From contig WVWY01000027.1 of assembly GCA_011773785.1 (NCBI GenBank), positions 9,965-54,020 on the forward strand: DNA of 44,056 bases, written 5' to 3'. The notes below the pieces were generated by a model that searched no databases, was not told where the DNA came from, and worked only from the letters and a program-made list of their open reading frames with translations. Each line of letters begins with the position of its first letter. The stretch's first letter is position 1. Positions 1-10,170 of the stretch are shown piece after piece. A program made the position numbers and the translations under genes. The DNA comes from Candidatus Nitrosomaritimum khambatensis (GTDB lineage: Archaea > Thermoproteota > Nitrososphaeria > Nitrososphaerales > Nitrosopumilaceae).

Positions 1-47
1 CAACCGGATTAAAAGTCCGGTGCGCTACCTGGCTGCGCCATAGACCC
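1..47 (-). tRNA. tRNA-Lys(TTT), truncated by window start
   Basis: Reverse complement GGGTCTATGGCGCAGCCAGGTAGCGCACCGGACTTTTAATCCGGTTG: D-arm, anticodon stem CCGGA/TCCGG and loop CTTTTAA (anticodon TTT). 3' half lies outside the window. Confidence 0.85.
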
Positions 48-144
48 ACAAAGAATTTTGCTAAGAGTGTATAATTTAGTCTTTTACAAAATTTTTTTCA
101 TTGACAGAAACTTTTAATCTAGGATTTTGTTGAAAAAAAATTGT

Positions 145-222
145 GCCCTTGTAGTATAGCCCGGTCTAGAATTCGGCCCTGTCACGGCTGAGACGCGTGT
201 TCAAATCCCGCCGAGGGCGCCA
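145..222 (+). tRNA. tRNA-Asp(GTC), encoded CCA at 220-222
   Basis: Acceptor GCCCTTG/CGAGGGC, anticodon stem CGGCC/GGCTG with loop CTGTCAC (GTC), T-loop TTCAAAT, then G-CCA. Confidence 0.9.
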
Positions 223-1020
223 TTATTTTACTTCTGCAAATATATCGTCAAGAATTTTCTGATTTGCAGCTGCAATAAAGGAAACACGTGTTTGATAACT
301 AAGATCTGCATCTAATGACTCAAAATTCTCATCCAACAGTAAACCACCTGCCTCTTTGACTATCAAATAACCTGCTGCAATGTCTTGAATTCTAATTTTT
401 TTTCTCAAATCTATGTAAATATCCATTAATCCTCTAGCAAACATTGCCATTTCCAGCGCATTTGCACCAAAATGTCTTGTATGATTATGTTGTTCAAAAA
501 TTGGATGAAGCTTTTGCATTAGCTCTGGTGTTGCACCTGAAGTGTTTATCCCTACAATTTTGTAGATAGGATCTTTATCGTGAACTTGGATTTTGTTGTC
601 ATTCCAAAATGCACCCTTGTTTTTTGATGCCCGATACATTTCGCCTGATGACAAGTCTGTAATCACTCCATCTGTAATTGAACTGAGCCTATTTTCAGTA
701 GCAAAAGCAAGAGAGCTGCAAAAGAATGGTACTCCCCTAACAGAGTTAGCAGAACCATCTATAGCATCCATTATTACAAAACCTTTAGGATTTTGGGACA
801 ATTCTACTCTTCCACATTCTTCTCCCAGTACCACACAATCAAATTTTATTTCCTTAAGGTAATCTAAGACGGTGTTTTCAGCTATAATGTCAATGTTACG
901 TGAAATATCTCCTCCTGCTCCTCTACCAAAGTCTCCAGCAGCATCCTCAGTTCCTGCCAAATGTTTTACATTTTGGTAAATTCGTTTTGAAACTTCTTGG
1001 AGTATTTCGATGACTTCCAT
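223..1020 (-). CDS. Inositol monophosphatase / fructose-1,6-bisphosphatase family protein
   Basis: 265 aa; motifs VLGEECG, DAIDGSANSVRGVPFFCSSLAFA and IQDIAAGYLIVKEAGG typical of the IMPase/FBPase superfamily. Confidence 0.85.
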   Translation of the reverse strand: MEVIEILQEVSKRIYQNVKHLAGTEDAAGDFGRGAGGDISRNIDIIAENTVLDYLKEIKFDCVVLGEECGRVELSQNPKGFVIMDAIDGSANSVRGVPFFCSSLAFATENRLSSITDGVITDLSSGEMYRASKNKGAFWNDNKIQVHDKDPIYKIVGINTSGATPELMQKLHPIFEQHNHTRHFGANALEMAMFARGLMDIYIDLRKKIRIQDIAAGYLIVKEAGGLLLDENFESLDADLSYQTRVSFIAAANQKILDDIFAEVK

Positions 1021-1102
1021 ACTCTTGATTTTGTTTCTGGTAATTTAAGTGAAGGAAATTTTTTTCTTGAAAGCATAAATAACAATATGGGAGCTGACCG
1101 TT

Positions 1103-2218
1103 GTGAGTGGTAAAGATCAATCTGTAATTAGCAAAGAAGCTTTGATGAGTACAAAACCAGGAAAACAAATTATGAAACAAGCCTTGTTTAAATCAAAAGG
1201 TTACAAACTCTTCAACAAATACAAAGAAGATACTGAAAAAGAATTTCCAAACTTTGCTGAGAGATTTGCACAAGGGTTACATCAAGCAATTACCTCTGAC
1301 CCTTCTCCAAATTCAACACAACAAGCTTTTGCTGATGAAGTAGGTTCGACGGAAATTATTCTTCAGGCATCTGAGATTGATCAAATTAAATCAAAACTTG
1401 AGGATATTGAAGTTATTCGTGATAGAGTTGCCCGAATTCTAAACTCTAATTTTGTAAAGATGACATTTCCTGTTTTTAATGCGCTATTTGATGGAGCTGC
1501 TGAATATTTAGGAAATAAAGATTCACAACTGAAACAAGATATGGTTGAAGGGCATATTCTTGCCATTGACCTGAGTGAACCCATGGATAGAATTGTAGAC
1601 AAGGATGAAGATTTGGACTATCTTGATGACTACAAATTGATGAATCCTTACATCTTGAAATTAGCAAGAGAAAAGATTTCAAAAGGAGGTGAAACAGTGC
1701 TCAAAGAATTTGAAGAGGGATTCAAAGAAGCAAGAATAGGACAATATCTAGATGAGAAACTAAAATCAAAACCCACTCAAATTACGGAAGAAGAGATGCA
1801 TTTGTCTTACAAAAAATACAGATCAGTAATGGGAACTGCAGGAAAAAACATGGCTTTAGCTGAACGACCTCTAGGAGAAATTTTCTATTTAGGTATGGCC
1901 AAAGCAGCTGAGGGAGTAGGTTGTGGAAATGAAATTGAGGATTCTATAAAAAATGGATTTGTAAAAATCCCTTCATGGCCTTTGTATTATTCACTATTAT
2001 CCCAAGATGTTCGAAAAGGATTTGATATTACGCTTGAAAAAAGTAATTTGTATCTAACAGAAGCTAGATTAGCAATTGAATTGTTACCAGATAATTTTTC
2101 TCACAAAGAATTTTTAGAATTTTTATTTTTGACAGTAGAACATTACAACCAATATTGGTACAACAAGTTACAAAAAGCAAACAAATGGTCTGAGTTTGAA
2201 GCAAAACTTCCTAGGTGA
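1103..2218 (+). CDS. Conserved-type hypothetical protein (371 aa)
   Basis: Long ORF ending 6 bp before the RFC large subunit ORF; no family recognised. Confidence 0.75.
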   Translation: MSGKDQSVISKEALMSTKPGKQIMKQALFKSKGYKLFNKYKEDTEKEFPNFAERFAQGLHQAITSDPSPNSTQQAFADEVGSTEIILQASEIDQIKSKLEDIEVIRDRVARILNSNFVKMTFPVFNALFDGAAEYLGNKDSQLKQDMVEGHILAIDLSEPMDRIVDKDEDLDYLDDYKLMNPYILKLAREKISKGGETVLKEFEEGFKEARIGQYLDEKLKSKPTQITEEEMHLSYKKYRSVMGTAGKNMALAERPLGEIFYLGMAKAAEGVGCGNEIEDSIKNGFVKIPSWPLYYSLLSQDVRKGFDITLEKSNLYLTEARLAIELLPDNFSHKEFLEFLFLTVEHYNQYWYNKLQKANKWSEFEAKLPR

Positions 2219-2224
2219 TAAAAA

Positions 2225-3385
2225 TTGATGTGGTCTGAAAAACATAGGCCTCAGAGTATCTCTGACATGGTCGGTAATGAAGAATCAAGATCTGCAATAG
2301 TTGAATGGTTCACAAAATGGAAAAAAGGAACAAAACCACTCTTGTTGGTTGGTCCTCCTGGAATAGGTAAAACAACCATTGCGTATTTGTGCGCAAAACA
2401 ATTTGGTTATGATCTGATTGGACTCAATGCAAGTGATGTTAGGAGTAAATCAAGAATTAATGAAATTCTTTCACCTGTTTTAGGCAACGTTTCACTTCTT
2501 GGAGCCCCTATGATTTTTGTCGATGAGGTTGATGGTATTCATGGAAGAGGAGATTATGGTGGTGCAGAAGCATTAATCCAGATTTTGAAAGAACCAACAG
2601 TACCTATTCTTTTGGCAGCAAATAGCGACACTTCGGATAAAATGAAAAGCATCAAAAAAGTTGTCAAAACAATTGTTTTCAAACCAATTCCCCCCAGACT
2701 CCTACGAATTTACCTTGAAAATATTTTGAAAAAGGAAGCAGCAAAACTTAGCCCTGGCTCTGTGATCAAAGTCATTGACAAATCTAAGGGTGATGTTCGT
2801 TCAATGATTAACCTTGTTCAATCGTTGGTAACGGGATTTAATCCTCAAACAGAGAAATCTTTTGAGACCATAAATATCGAAGATGGAATAAATGCATTTT
2901 TCAAAGCTCAATCGATTGATGAAGCAAGAGGTGTTTTGTATGCCTTACAAATTGAACCTCGACAAAAAATTGATGCATTTTATTCAAGTATTCTTACAAG
3001 TAGCCTTGACGCTAAAACTCTTGCAAGATATTTGGAAATAATTTCTAGAGCAGATACACTATATGGAAAAATTATGAAAAATCAAAACTGGAGGTTACTT
3101 AGATATCTAAATGAAATTTTAATCGAGCTATATCAAAAAGATGAAAGAATTCGATACTCACAATACAATTTGTCCTGGCCATTGTTAAACAGAATTCGTT
3201 GGGATGGAAAAAAAATAAAATCTCTTTCTTCAATAATGGCACAAAAATTACATCTTTCCACAAGTTCGTTCGCAACTATAGGATTACCTTATGTTCTATT
3301 CTGCATTAAAAATAAAAAGTTAGAACTTGACTTACAAGAAACATTTGGAGACATTATTGATAAAGAAATGGAGTTAATACAATGA
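2225..3385 (+). CDS. rfcL: Replication factor C large subunit
   Basis: MWSEKHRPQSISDMVGNEESR, Walker A GPPGIGKTT, Walker B MIFVDEVDGI, AANSDTSDKMKS. Confidence 0.93.
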   Translation: MMWSEKHRPQSISDMVGNEESRSAIVEWFTKWKKGTKPLLLVGPPGIGKTTIAYLCAKQFGYDLIGLNASDVRSKSRINEILSPVLGNVSLLGAPMIFVDEVDGIHGRGDYGGAEALIQILKEPTVPILLAANSDTSDKMKSIKKVVKTIVFKPIPPRLLRIYLENILKKEAAKLSPGSVIKVIDKSKGDVRSMINLVQSLVTGFNPQTEKSFETINIEDGINAFFKAQSIDEARGVLYALQIEPRQKIDAFYSSILTSSLDAKTLARYLEIISRADTLYGKIMKNQNWRLLRYLNEILIELYQKDERIRYSQYNLSWPLLNRIRWDGKKIKSLSSIMAQKLHLSTSSFATIGLPYVLFCIKNKKLELDLQETFGDIIDKEMELIQ

Positions 3386-3699
3386 GCTGGCGTCGCATCC
3401 CAATGAAGTTTCCTGGAACCTGTATTGTATGTAATGAAAAAATTGAAGTTAATGAAATAGGATTATGGGCCAAAGGTCTTGGAGTTAAGCACGAAAAATG
3501 TGCGGAGGTTAAAGAGTTAAAATGCTCAGTATGTGGGGGACCTGCAGGATGTCAAAGTTGTGAATTCCAGGAAAACTGTGACATTGAACATGTATCACAG
3601 CTATGTATCTGCAAAAAATGTAGCGAGGAAAAAAATCCATATGACTCCTATCAAAAATCCATCAAAAAGAAACTTCCTTTGTTAAATCTAAAGTCCTAG
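3382..3699 (+). CDS. Cys-rich putative zinc-binding protein
   Basis: 105 aa with CIVC, CSVCGGPAGCQSC and CICKKC clusters; ATGA overlap with rfcL. Confidence 0.75.
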   Translation: MSWRRIPMKFPGTCIVCNEKIEVNEIGLWAKGLGVKHEKCAEVKELKCSVCGGPAGCQSCEFQENCDIEHVSQLCICKKCSEEKNPYDSYQKSIKKKLPLLNLKS

Positions 3700-3784
3700 A
3701 TGAATAGCAAATTACCTAAAGATTCAATATAGATCCAAAAAACATCTAAAACCTTAAAATTCTACTCAATTATTCTTTTTTTTG

Positions 3785-4516
3785 ATGTCTGAGGAGAAAA
3801 AAGAAGAAACTACTGAGGCAACTGAAAAAACTGAAGAGATAGCTGAAACCACCGAAACTGAGACAAAAGTCGAAAAAACTGAATCTAAGACAAAAAAACC
3901 AAAGACCTCAAAATCAAAAGAAAAAACTCCTAAAAAAACAAAAAAAGGCATGACTGCATCTGAATTAGCTGCAGTAGCCGAGGCAGAAGCAACTGCTGCA
4001 GCTGCAAGATCAAAAGCTGCTAAGGAAGCTGCGGAAAAGGCATTAGAAGAAGAATATCAAGCAGCAGCAAAAGAAATTGTTGTTGCAAAAGTAAGTGATG
4101 ATTTTACAAATAAACGATTTCAAGAACAAATTTTTCGACGTGAGATGGGGGAGCCAGAATTTTTCCTAAGAAAAAATGAACTTGCACCACCCAGACCAAT
4201 TCTTTCCCAAGAAGAAATGGATGAGATTTCAAGGAATGTTGAAATTCCTACAGATCAAACACCAAAATTTGAACCCAAGCTTATGCTAAGCCCAGAATTT
4301 CAAGGAACTTCGAATTACGAAAGTGGAGTAGCTAACTTTAGAGATGAAATTGAAGAAAAACTGGCAAGGTTGCAAAGTGATCCTAGTGCAAGCCAACAAG
4401 AAATCCATCAAGCAGAAGAGGATCTTAAAACAATCGATTATCTTTATGAAAATTACAATTTAGGAATGAATGTTTTTAGAACAGCAAAAGGTGGAAGGGA
4501 CAAACTTGCGAAATAA
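3785..4516 (+). CDS. Hypothetical protein with Lys/Glu/Thr/Ala-rich low-complexity N-terminus
   Basis: ORF with charged repeat-like N-terminal ~100 aa and a more ordinary C-terminal region; the second Met may be the start. Confidence 0.7.
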   Translation: MSEEKKEETTEATEKTEEIAETTETETKVEKTESKTKKPKTSKSKEKTPKKTKKGMTASELAAVAEAEATAAAARSKAAKEAAEKALEEEYQAAAKEIVVAKVSDDFTNKRFQEQIFRREMGEPEFFLRKNELAPPRPILSQEEMDEISRNVEIPTDQTPKFEPKLMLSPEFQGTSNYESGVANFRDEIEEKLARLQSDPSASQQEIHQAEEDLKTIDYLYENYNLGMNVFRTAKGGRDKLAK

Positions 4517-4527
4517 GGTGATTTTGC

Positions 4528-5784
4528 TTGGCTGAAGGTAATTTCAAAATAATAAATGCTAAATTTACACACAAGAACATTCCAATTCATAAATTAGAAA
4601 AATTCCAATTCCAAGATGTTCAAGCTGCAGCAGAACAATTCAAAACAATCTCTGACGTTTCAGAATGTATAGTAATTCAAACTGCAAGTAGAGTAGAAAT
4701 TTTTCTGGTTATTAATTTGGAAACAGGTGATACTCCTGACGCAAGACGACCAGAGGGTAAAGGTTTAGTTGTAAACCAAATTCAAGAAAAATGGATAGAA
4801 CTTACAGAACTAGACCAATATGATCTTGATCACTTTGATCAAACTTTGGAATTATATTCTGATAAACAAGTCTATCATAACCTGCTTAGTCTAGCTTGTG
4901 GTTTGGATTCCGTAGTAATTGGTAAGAATGAAATTCTAACACAATTAAAATCAGCAATTTCAACAGCTAAAGAAAATAAAACATCTGGAACAGTTTTGAA
5001 TAAATTATTTGATACTTGCATCCGTGTTGCAACACAAATAAGAGAAACAACAGGAATAGGAGAGAATGTATCTTCCTTAGGTGATATTGCCGTAAAAATT
5101 GCAGAAGAAAATGCAGGCATTGATAAAAAGAAACATATTTTGTTGATAGGAACTGGAACTTCAGCTGCAAGAGTTGCAAAAGCACTTAACAGAAAAGGTT
5201 ACGCATTTGACGTTGTAAGCCTAACGATTGATCGTGCAACAGGATTTTCTAAAATTTTAGGAGGAACTCCAATAGAATGGAAAGATGTTTTCCCTGGATT
5301 TGACAAATTTGATATTGTTTTTGTTGCCACTACTGCAGATTATTTCCTTATTCAACCAGAACACATCAAACGAGTTGTAGAAAACAAAAAGTCAGGTATT
5401 TTAATTTTGGATGTTTCAGATCCAAGAGCAGTAGCTGATAAGGTATCTATCATCCCTAAGGTAAAACTCATGTCAAGAGATCAAATTCTTGAATTGGTTG
5501 AAGAAAATGAAACCATTCGCATGAATAAAGTTCCTGACGTTGAAAAATTGATTGCAAAAGAAGTCCCTGTAATCGAGGCCACCATGAAGAGAGTAAATGC
5601 TGAGCCAATTGTCGGTGAAGTTCTTGAAACAGTTGACACCATTAGAAAACAAGAATTAGAAAAAGCCCTAGAACAACTAGGCGATTTAGATGAGAATAAG
5701 AAGAAGATTATTGAAGAATTAACAAAGTCTGTAGCTCAAAGTATTGTATCGGTCCCAAAAAAAACCGAAGAAAAATCTGAGTAG
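4528..5784 (+). CDS. hemA: Glutamyl-tRNA reductase
   Basis: TASRVEIFLV, LACGLDSVVIGKNEILTQLKSA, LLIGTGTSAARVAKAL; TTG start. Confidence 0.92.
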   Translation: MAEGNFKIINAKFTHKNIPIHKLEKFQFQDVQAAAEQFKTISDVSECIVIQTASRVEIFLVINLETGDTPDARRPEGKGLVVNQIQEKWIELTELDQYDLDHFDQTLELYSDKQVYHNLLSLACGLDSVVIGKNEILTQLKSAISTAKENKTSGTVLNKLFDTCIRVATQIRETTGIGENVSSLGDIAVKIAEENAGIDKKKHILLIGTGTSAARVAKALNRKGYAFDVVSLTIDRATGFSKILGGTPIEWKDVFPGFDKFDIVFVATTADYFLIQPEHIKRVVENKKSGILILDVSDPRAVADKVSIIPKVKLMSRDQILELVEENETIRMNKVPDVEKLIAKEVPVIEATMKRVNAEPIVGEVLETVDTIRKQELEKALEQLGDLDENKKKIIEELTKSVAQSIVSVPKKTEEKSE

Positions 5785-5901
5785 ATTTCTTATTACCAAA
5801 AAACCCACTTTTTCATCCATTTATGTTGAAAATTTTTCATCCTCTATGTTTTATTAAAAAAAACATCTTAGTTTTTATTGTACAACCTTAACACCCAAAA
5901 T

Positions 5902-6066
5902 ATGGCAAGACTGAGGTGCTCAGATTATGGTTTTGAATGTGATTTCGTTAGTGAAGGCGAGATCGAGGCAGTAATTGAGGAATTTGGCAAGCACACAGAT
6001 GAAGAGCATGGTATTGACTATTCTAAAGAAGCACTAATGCAATTTATTCTTCGCCAGAAATACTAG
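5902..6066 (+). CDS. DUF1059-like small protein
   Basis: MARLRCSDYGFECDFVSEGEIEAVIEEFGKHTDEEHGID resembles the DUF1059 pattern; internal ATG at 5902 preferred. Confidence 0.75.
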   Translation: MARLRCSDYGFECDFVSEGEIEAVIEEFGKHTDEEHGIDYSKEALMQFILRQKY

Positions 6067-6119
6067 AATTTTTGCTTTATCTAAAATTGAATAAATGGTT
6101 CATTTTTGAGATTTAGATC

Positions 6120-6959
6120 TTATCCATAAGATTCGTATCTTATCTCATAACTTCCATCTTCACGTTTATTGTCTGATGTAACAAAACCACGTGCTGTAGT
6201 ATTTTCAATAACACCATCAATAGTTCCTTGATAGCCACAAATGTAGATGTAAGTATTTTCAGGAGTACATTTCTCTCCTACTAATTCATCCAAAGGAGAC
6301 ATTCCACTTTTATCTTCTTTGAAAAATGACTCTACTCTTCCGACGTGCCCACTCCATGATCTATTGAAAAATTCCTTTGGTCTACTTATGGCGGCTCTAT
6401 ATTTGAAATTCCATTCACCTTCTCTTTTTTTACTCTCATCTTCTAAATCCGTCAATAGTCTTCTATAACTTAACTCGTCGACATAACTAGCTCCATGCAA
6501 GACAATAACCTCTCGTTTATCTCCAACATCATGAAGATGATTGGCAAATGCGATAAAAGGAGCAAGTCCAGTTCCTCCTCCGACACAAACAATTCTTCTC
6601 ATGTCCTTCTCGCCGTTTGGAAGAGTTTCATTAATCTGTAAAGCATTTCCCGTTGGATATCCTAACTTTACTTTGTCTCCTACACTTGCATAAAACAACA
6701 TGGTAGTTACCCTTCCGGGCAGAGGGTTTCTTACCCATCTAATAACAAATTCAAAATAATCTCGGTTTTCGGGATGAGATGCAATAGAGTATGCTCTTCG
6801 AACTAGCTTATAGTTTTCTGCAGGAACATTTACTCCAATTGTAAGAAATTGCCCTGTCTTATATTCCGGCATTCCCTCGTCAGGAAGAATCCTAATAATA
6901 ACAAGGTCCTCTTTTAACAAATGAGTATAAATCACTGTTGCTTCCATCTCTTGAACCAT
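6120..6959 (-). CDS. Ferredoxin-NADP reductase-like FAD/NAD(P)-binding oxidoreductase
   Basis: RRAYSIAS (FAD), VCVGGGTGLAPFIAFA (NAD(P)), C-terminal YICGYQGTIDGV. Confidence 0.88.
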   Translation of the reverse strand: MVQEMEATVIYTHLLKEDLVIIRILPDEGMPEYKTGQFLTIGVNVPAENYKLVRRAYSIASHPENRDYFEFVIRWVRNPLPGRVTTMLFYASVGDKVKLGYPTGNALQINETLPNGEKDMRRIVCVGGGTGLAPFIAFANHLHDVGDKREVIVLHGASYVDELSYRRLLTDLEDESKKREGEWNFKYRAAISRPKEFFNRSWSGHVGRVESFFKEDKSGMSPLDELVGEKCTPENTYIYICGYQGTIDGVIENTTARGFVTSDNKREDGSYEIRYESYG

Positions 6960-7102
6960 ATACGATATTTCGCCTTTACTTTAGTTAAATGTATTTCGTA
7001 AAGTGGCTTGAAAATCTTTTAAAAAATTTGTAAAATTTTCAAAAAATAATTAAGTTTCAAAAAAAAATTCTCCGCGGTTTTTTCAACTAAATTAATAAGT
7101 AG

Positions 7103-8671
7103 ATGTATTTCTTAGATAGCAAGATGCACGCGGAAAAAATTGAAGATCTTTCTAAGAAGGAAAAATTATCCGCACAAGGAGGAGGACAAGATCGCATAAA
7201 GGCCCAACACGATAAAGGAAAACTTACTGCCCGAGAAAGAATTGACCTCCTATTAGACGAAGGAACTTTCACGGAAGTCGATCCTTTGGTTACTCATCAT
7301 TACCATGAATATGACATGCAGAAAAAGAAATTCTATACTGACGGAGTTGTTGGAGGTTATGGATTAGTTAATGGAAGACAAATCTTTGTCTTTGCTTATG
7401 ACTTTACAGTGCTTGGTGGAACGCTAAGCCAAATGGGAGCTAAAAAAATTACAAAATTAATGGATCATGCAGTAAGAACTGGCTGTCCAATTGTTGGAAT
7501 AATGGATTCAGGTGGAGCAAGAATTCAAGAAGGGATTATGAGTCTTGATGGATTTGCAGACATCTTTTATCATAATCAACTTGCATCAGGTGTTATACCA
7601 CAAATCACCGCAAGTATTGGTCCATCTGCAGGTGGCTCTGTTTACTCCCCAGCAATGACTGACTTTGTAATCATGGTTGAAAAAGCTGGTACCATGTTTG
7701 TAACCGGCCCAGATGTTGTAAAGACTGTTTTAGGTGAAGATATTTCGTTTGATGATTTAGGTGGAGCAATGACACATGGAACAAAAAGTGGTGTTGCTCA
7801 TTTTGTAGCGCAAAATGAATACGAATGTATAGATTACATTAAAAAATTAATCTCATTTCTTCCCCAAAATAATTCAGAACAATCTCCAAAACAAGCCACA
7901 GATGATGATCCTAACAGACTTGATCATAACCTCATTAACATAATTCCTGATAATCCTCTTCAACCATATGATATGAAAGAAATCATAAATTCAATTGTAG
8001 ACAACAACGAATTTTTCGAAGTTCATGAATTGTTTGCACCAAATATTGTAGTGGGATATGCTAGGATGAATGGAACAGCGGTTGGAATTGTTGCCAATCA
8101 GCCAATGCATTTGGCAGGAGCACTAGATATTGACTCATCAAATAAAGCTGCAAGATTCATTAGGTTTTGTGATGCATTTAACATCCCTATAGTTACTCTG
8201 GTAGATACTCCAGGATACATGCCTGGTTCCAACCAAGAACATAATGGTATCATTAGGCACGGAAGCAAATTGCTTTATGCTTACTGTGAAGCAACAGTTC
8301 CAAGAATTACCTTAGTTATTGGCAAGGCTTATGGAGGAGCATACATTGCAATGGGTAGCAAAAATCTAAGAACCGATATCAATTACGCTTGGCCAACTGC
8401 CAGATGTGCCGTATTGGGTGCTGAAGCTGCAGTGAAAATTATGAGTAGAAAAGAAATTGCAGAGGCCAAAGATCCTGAAGCTCATAAAAAACAACTAATA
8501 GATGAATTTGCCGAAAAATTTGACAATCCGTATGTTGCAGCATCTCACGGTACCGTTGATAATGTTATTGATCCCGCAGAGACACGACCTATGATCATTA
8601 AAGCACTTGAAATGCTTGCAAACAAACGAGAAAAACAACTTCCAAGAAAACATGGAAATATCAATTTGTGA
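7103..8671 (+). CDS. Acetyl-/propionyl-CoA carboxylase carboxyltransferase subunit
   Basis: AQGGGQDRIKAQHDKGKLTARERIDLLLD, GGSVYSPAMTDF, VDTPGYMPGSNQEHNGIIRHG. Confidence 0.93.
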   Translation: MYFLDSKMHAEKIEDLSKKEKLSAQGGGQDRIKAQHDKGKLTARERIDLLLDEGTFTEVDPLVTHHYHEYDMQKKKFYTDGVVGGYGLVNGRQIFVFAYDFTVLGGTLSQMGAKKITKLMDHAVRTGCPIVGIMDSGGARIQEGIMSLDGFADIFYHNQLASGVIPQITASIGPSAGGSVYSPAMTDFVIMVEKAGTMFVTGPDVVKTVLGEDISFDDLGGAMTHGTKSGVAHFVAQNEYECIDYIKKLISFLPQNNSEQSPKQATDDDPNRLDHNLINIIPDNPLQPYDMKEIINSIVDNNEFFEVHELFAPNIVVGYARMNGTAVGIVANQPMHLAGALDIDSSNKAARFIRFCDAFNIPIVTLVDTPGYMPGSNQEHNGIIRHGSKLLYAYCEATVPRITLVIGKAYGGAYIAMGSKNLRTDINYAWPTARCAVLGAEAAVKIMSRKEIAEAKDPEAHKKQLIDEFAEKFDNPYVAASHGTVDNVIDPAETRPMIIKALEMLANKREKQLPRKHGNINL

Positions 8672-8676
8672 TTAAA

Positions 8677-10164
8677 ATGATTGAGAAAGTACTTATTGCA
8701 AACAGAGGAGAAATTGCTTTACGTGTAATTAGAACTTGTAAGGCACTTGGAATCAAAACGGTTGCAGTTTATTCCGATGAAGACTACAACTCACTACATG
8801 TAAAAAAAGCAGATGAATCTTACCATATTGGCGAAGCAGCTCCTGCAAAATCCTATCTTAACCAAGAAAAAATTCTGGATGTAATGTTATCTTCTGGATC
8901 AGATGCAGTTCATCCTGGATATGGTTTCTTATCTGAAAATGATGATTTTGCAAATTTATGTGAAAAAAATAAAATCAATTTCATTGGCCCAACAGCAAAA
9001 TCTATGAATCTTTGTGGAGATAAAATGGAATGTAAAGCTGCAATGTTAAAAGCAGAAGTTCCAACAGTTCCAGGAAGTCCTGGACTCGTAAAAGATGTAG
9101 AAGAGGCAACAAAAATTGCAAATGATATTGGCTATCCTGTATTACTAAAATCCGTTTACGGAGGTGGTGGAAGAGGAATACGATTAGTTAACACTGATGA
9201 CGAACTAAAAACCGGTTTTGAATCTGTAACAGGTGAATCCATAGCTGCAGTAGGAAAATCCGCAATAATTGTAGAAAAATTCCTACAAAAAACCCGTCAT
9301 ATTGAATATCAGATGTGTCGAGACAAACATGGCAATGCAGTACACCTATTTGAAAGAGAGTGCTCAATTCAGAGACGTAATCAAAAATTAATCGAACAAA
9401 CTCCCTCTCCTGTAGTTGATCAAGAAACCAGAGAAAGAATAGGTGAACTGGTAGTCAAAGCAGCCGAGGCAGTGGACTATACAAATCTCGGTACTGCCGA
9501 ATTTCTTCGTGCAGATTCTGGCGATTTCTACTTTATCGAAATTAACGCAAGACTTCAAGTAGAACATCCAATCAGTGAAATGGTTTCGGGATTAGATTTT
9601 GTAAAATTACAAATTGATATTGCAAATGGTGAACCACTCCCATTCAAACAATCTGATCTTAAAATGAATGGATATGCAATTGAATGTAGAATAAATGCTG
9701 AAGATACATTTTTGGACTTTGCACCATCAACAGGACCTGTCCCTGATGTTACAATTCCATCAGGACCAAGTGTAAGATGTGATACTTACCTTTATCCTGG
9801 ATGTACTGTATCCCCATTTTACGACTCTTTGATGGCAAAATTATGTACATGGGGTAACACCTTTGAAGAATCAAGAACACGAATGTTAAATGCCTTAAAT
9901 GATTTCTACATTCAAGGAGTAGAAACTTCAATTCCTTTGTACAAAACCATTTTGGAAAGTGAAGAATACAAAAAAGGAGAACTTTCAACTGATTTCTTAC
10001 AACGGTACAATATGATTGAAAAATTAAAAGAAGACTTGAAGAAAGAAAAAGAAGACAAAAGTGAGGCTGCGCTAGCCGCAGCAATCATGCATTCTGAATA
10101 CTTCAAAAGCCGAGTTCAAAGTTCAACATCAAATAGTTCCAATTGGAAGAATAAACTGGATTGA
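8677..10164 (+). CDS. Acetyl-/propionyl-CoA carboxylase biotin carboxylase subunit
   Basis: IEKVLIANRGEIALRVIRTCKALGI, HPGYGFLSEN, GGGGRGIRLV, EINARLQVEHPISEM. ATG at 8677 preferred over GTG 8668. Confidence 0.93.
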   Translation: MIEKVLIANRGEIALRVIRTCKALGIKTVAVYSDEDYNSLHVKKADESYHIGEAAPAKSYLNQEKILDVMLSSGSDAVHPGYGFLSENDDFANLCEKNKINFIGPTAKSMNLCGDKMECKAAMLKAEVPTVPGSPGLVKDVEEATKIANDIGYPVLLKSVYGGGGRGIRLVNTDDELKTGFESVTGESIAAVGKSAIIVEKFLQKTRHIEYQMCRDKHGNAVHLFERECSIQRRNQKLIEQTPSPVVDQETRERIGELVVKAAEAVDYTNLGTAEFLRADSGDFYFIEINARLQVEHPISEMVSGLDFVKLQIDIANGEPLPFKQSDLKMNGYAIECRINAEDTFLDFAPSTGPVPDVTIPSGPSVRCDTYLYPGCTVSPFYDSLMAKLCTWGNTFEESRTRMLNALNDFYIQGVETSIPLYKTILESEEYKKGELSTDFLQRYNMIEKLKEDLKKEKEDKSEAALAAAIMHSEYFKSRVQSSTSNSSNWKNKLD

Positions 10165-10170
10165 TGAAAT

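Noticed and set aside
9749-10106. Antisense ORFs inside the biotin carboxylase gene
   Set aside because: Shadow ORFs of a strongly conserved CDS with no plausible protein features.
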